NCBI GenBank assembly: GCA_019752775.1
Contig: JAIELU010000067.1
Span: 1 to 8,170 of the forward strand
Length of the DNA stretch: 8,170 nt
Origin: Campylobacterales bacterium
GTDB lineage: Bacteria; Campylobacterota; Campylobacteria; Campylobacterales; Arcobacteraceae
Direction: 5' to 3'
How positions within the stretch are numbered: the first letter of the stretch is position 1; the number at the start of each line of letters is the position of its first letter. The notes beneath the pieces are model-generated. The model did no database searches, was not told the origin of the DNA, and was given only the letters and a program-made list of their open reading frames with translations. This document shows positions 5,945 through 8,170 of the stretch, piece by piece. The position numbers were made by a program, and so were the translations under genes.

Positions 5945-6645
5945 TTATAACCCATTCCATATAAGTTTTCAATTTTTAAAGCAGGAACTTTATTTCTAAG
6001 CCTTGAAATAATATTTTTAAGGTTTGAAACATAATCTTTTTCTAAAAAATCATCTTCCCAAAGAACAGAAATAATATCTTCAATATTATGTGTTTTATTT
6101 TCATTACTCAGTAATATCTCAAGAAATAAAAGCTCTTTTTTTGTGAGTTTTATTTCTTTATTATTAGAAATTAATGTTTTATTATTTTCATTCCAAAAGA
6201 GATTTTCATCAAGTATTATATTAGAATTTTTTTCTAAAGTTAAAAATTCTTCATACAATTTATCTGCAACTTTATTAATAATTGTTAATAAATTTTGAAG
6301 GTTTATGGGTTTTAAAATATAATTATCAATATCTAGTTGAATTGCCTTTAACATTTTATCTGGTTCATCTCTTGCCGTTATAAAAATAAATGGTATTTTA
6401 GAATTAGTTTTTCTTAACTCTTCAAGAAATTCCAAACCATCCATTTTAGGCATATTTATATCACTAATTATTAAATCTATTTTAGGCTCAGTTTTTATCT
6501 TTTCAAAAGCATCTTTTCCATTTAATGCAAGAATGACTTTATTAAAATATCTTTCTAAAATATTTTTTAATTTATTTTGGGTGATTGGATCATCTTCTAT
6601 ATATAAGATTGTTAAATTTTTTTTATAATTTTCAATTGTTATCAT
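5926..6645 (-). CDS. OmpR-family two-component response regulator
   Basis: This encodes 239 residues. The receiver (about 11-130) is intact: D18/D19 in YIEDDP, phosphoacceptor D62 in ISDINMPKMDG, T90 in FIFITA and K112-P113. The winged helix (about 148-238) has KLTKKELLFLEILLSNEN, a helix with NLKNIISRLRNK and the wing YGMGYKIK. It should be a phosphorylation-controlled DNA-binding transcription factor. No cognate kinase gene is adjacent on this strand; the kinase at 3394-4506 is on the other strand. The ATG at 6645 has only a weak ribosome site (GGTAAGA about ten bases upstream on the minus strand). It ends 4 nt inside the convergent membrane-protein gene. Its winged helix resembles that of the regulator at 4576-5268, but the N-terminal halves differ in conservation. 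Target genes are unknown. Confidence 0.93.
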   Translation of the reverse strand: MITIENYKKNLTILYIEDDPITQNKLKNILERYFNKVILALNGKDAFEKIKTEPKIDLIISDINMPKMDGLEFLEELRKTNSKIPFIFITARDEPDKMLKAIQLDIDNYILKPINLQNLLTIINKVADKLYEEFLTLEKNSNIILDENLFWNENNKTLISNNKEIKLTKKELLFLEILLSNENKTHNIEDIISVLWEDDFLEKDYVSNLKNIISRLRNKVPALKIENLYGMGYKIKRVI

Positions 6646-6673
6646 AATGAAATCTTACCATTAATTTAGTAAC

Positions 6674-6708
6674 AAATAAGTATAACATTATAAATAAATA
6701 ACTTATTT
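6674..6708. repeat. 8-bp perfect inverted repeat upstream of the regulator gene
   Basis: AAATAAGT at 6674-6681 and its exact complement ACTTATTT at 6701-6708 are separated by 19 bases. They lie 29-63 bases before the minus-strand regulator start. The element flanks a minus-strand TATAAT (6692-6687) and touches a TATACT (6684-6679), both possible -10 boxes, so it could be an operator. The right half also forms a 13-bp palindrome, AAATAA-C-TTATTT. A chance origin in AT-rich DNA is quite possible. It could also serve as a weak terminator for the kinase gene ending at 6741, although no T run follows. Confidence 0.35.
6687..6692 (-). promoter_or_regulatory. Putative -10 box for the minus-strand regulator gene
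   Basis: On the minus strand TATAAT occupies 6692-6687, about 41 nt before the ATG at 6645, inside the 95-nt gap after the UbiB-like gene. TATACT at 6684-6679 is an alternative. No good -35 box is seen. Transcription could also read through from the upstream kinase gene. Confidence 0.35.
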
Positions 6709-6740
6709 TGCTTTTGATTGTTTTTTTCAAGCTTTCTTAT

Positions 6741-8170
6741 TTATTTATATATTAGTCTAATCAAACCTAAACTAAATAAAACCAAAGCAATCTCTTTTAA
6801 ATCTTTGTCATATAAAAGCATAAAAATAGAGGTAAAAATAAATCCAAGTGATAAAACAATTGGTTTAATATAATCTTTAATCTCTTTTGCAATCCACTCC
6901 AACTGACCTTGCGATACTTCGATTTTAAGCTCGCCATTACTTGCTTGCTTTATAACAGATTTAAAATCTTTTATAGTAAATGGAATTGATTTAATCTCAT
7001 CAATTATTGTTTCTAAAATACTATCACTAGCCCCTAAAGCTTTTGGGATATTTTTTTGTAAAATTGGTAAAATATCTTTTATTCCATTGAAGTTTTCTAT
7101 ATAAGTTGTACCTAATCCCTCTATAATAGCACTAACTCTTAATATATAAATAGCATCACTTGGAAGCTTAAAAGGAAAGTTTCTAGTACCTTCTAGTACA
7201 TCAAAAGCCAACTGTTGCATAGATTCGCTGCTTAGATTTTCATTTGAAAAAATATCAAACATCTTATCTGTAAATTCAGCTAATTCGTTTACAGGAGCTT
7301 CAAAAGCTATTGTTCCAAGTCTTTTATTTGCACTTATGTAAAGTTCATAATCTCTTTCGTTTGCTGCTTTTATTAGCTCAATTATCGCTACTCTAATATT
7401 GTTTGGAATTGATTTTACCATTCCAAAATCTAGAAGAATTAGCTCACCTTCTTTATTTACAAGAAGATTTCCAGGATGTGGATCTGCGTGGAAATATCCA
7501 TTTATTAACATCTGAGTTGTATAGAAATCCACAAGTTTTGCGATGATTTCATTAAAATCAATATTTTCTTTTTTTAGATTCTCTTTATCATCAAACCTGA
7601 ATCCCTCTTCATAACTCATAACCAAAGCATCATCACAAGAAATCCTTGGATATGCTTTTGGAAATTTTACCCCACTATCTTTGTACATATTTGAAAATTT
7701 TTGAAGATTTCCTAACTCATGATTTAAACTCACTTCTTGTAAAATCATCGATGAAAACTCTGATACAACAGCTTCAATAGAGTTTTTTGTATAGTGAGAA
7801 AACAAAGGTTTAAAAATAGTATTAAAGAAGTTTATGATTCTAATATCAGCAACGACTCTGCTTTTTATTCCTTTTCTTCGAAGCTTAACAGCAACTTTTT
7901 CGCCTGTTTTTAAATAAGCTATATGAACCTGACCAATAGAAGCAGATGCCAGTGGCTTATCTTCAAAAAGTGAAAAAGGATTTACAGGAAATGCAATTGT
8001 AAAAATTTCTTCATATTCTTTTTGACCCATAGAAGGAAGTTGGTCGTGTAGTTCTTTTAGCTCATCTAGATAATCACTTGAAAAGAAGTCTGCTCTTGTT
8101 GCTAATACTTGCGCTAATTTTACAAAACTAGCTCCAAGATTTATGATTGTTTCTTTTAATTTTTTTGGTT
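6741..8170 (-). CDS. ABC1/UbiB/ADCK-family atypical kinase (5' end outside window)
   Basis: The minus-strand frame stays open to the right edge, so the ATG at 8030 is internal and the start lies beyond 8170. About 475 residues are visible; family members usually have 500-560. Counting from the first full codon, the N-terminal signature LGASFVKLAQVLATRADF lies at about 11-28. The alanine-rich loop LASASIGQVH is at 73-82, the VAVK lysine is K95, the catalytic loop HADPHPGN is at 227-234 and the metal-binding DFG is at 247-249. Two hydrophobic segments at the C-terminus (about 435-452 and 459-473) suggest membrane anchoring. In other bacteria and mitochondria the family supports ubiquinone synthesis or lipid handling. 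Two signatures differ from the norm: KxGQ reads KLAQ (17-20) and ExD reads EVS (145-147). The kinase core looks complete. Family certain, role uncertain. Confidence 0.9.
   Translation of the reverse strand, partial: PKKLKETIINLGASFVKLAQVLATRADFFSSDYLDELKELHDQLPSMGQKEYEEIFTIAFPVNPFSLFEDKPLASASIGQVHIAYLKTGEKVAVKLRRKGIKSRVVADIRIINFFNTIFKPLFSHYTKNSIEAVVSEFSSMILQEVSLNHELGNLQKFSNMYKDSGVKFPKAYPRISCDDALVMSYEEGFRFDDKENLKKENIDFNEIIAKLVDFYTTQMLINGYFHADPHPGNLLVNKEGELILLDFGMVKSIPNNIRVAIIELIKAANERDYELYISANKRLGTIAFEAPVNELAEFTDKMFDIFSNENLSSESMQQLAFDVLEGTRNFPFKLPSDAIYILRVSAIIEGLGTTYIENFNGIKDILPILQKNIPKALGASDSILETIIDEIKSIPFTIKDFKSVIKQASNGELKIEVSQGQLEWIAKEIKDYIKPIVLSLGFIFTSIFMLLYDKDLKEIALVLFSLGLIRLIYK

Noticed and set aside
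8028..8030. ATG at 8030 as the start of the UbiB-like kinase
   Set aside because: The frame continues upstream to the window edge and encodes the conserved N-terminal signature around KLAQVLATRADF, so this methionine is internal.

Overview
The window is very AT-rich, and its proteins look like those of a Campylobacterota bacterium of the Arcobacter/Aliarcobacter type. Supporting signs are the base composition, many Lys/Asn/Ile codons, TATAAT-like promoters without a clear -35 box, a histidine kinase with an HQxxQPL H-box, and the style of the oxidoreductases. Genus is an inference from protein style, not from a marker gene. No RNA gene, CRISPR array, insertion sequence or attachment site was seen, and no stretch longer than about 125 bases lacks a gene.

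Positions 1-4506, plus strand, hold a tightly packed run of six genes. They are the 3' part of an MdaB-type quinone reductase, a small YgiN/ABM-type monooxygenase, a YqjM-type Old Yellow Enzyme, a DMT/EamA transporter, an NfsB-type nitroreductase, and a soluble REC-histidine kinase. Gaps after the second gene are only 8-18 nt, so this looks like one operon. Four flavin- or quinone-linked redox enzymes with a putative exporter suggest detoxification of quinones, enals and nitro-compounds. The kinase at the end may tie the operon to a signalling pathway.

Positions 4576-5929, plus strand, hold an OmpR-type regulator with a partly degenerate receiver, a 57-residue lipoprotein and a small single-pass membrane protein of unknown function. 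The DNA here is clearly AT-richer than the redox genes. Positions 5926-6645, minus strand, encode a second OmpR-type regulator with an intact receiver. It converges on the membrane-protein gene so closely that both stop codons share a TTAA tetranucleotide.

Positions 6741-8170, minus strand, encode an ABC1/UbiB/ADCK-family atypical kinase that runs off the right edge. Its kinase core is intact, but both UbiB-specific signature motifs are altered (KxGQ to KxAQ, ExD to ExS). Campylobacterota generally use menaquinone, so a role in ubiquinone synthesis is doubtful.

Nothing here is a clearly new system. The best leads are the redox operon with its built-in kinase, the two-regulator/lipoprotein/membrane-protein cluster, and the divergent UbiB-like kinase.
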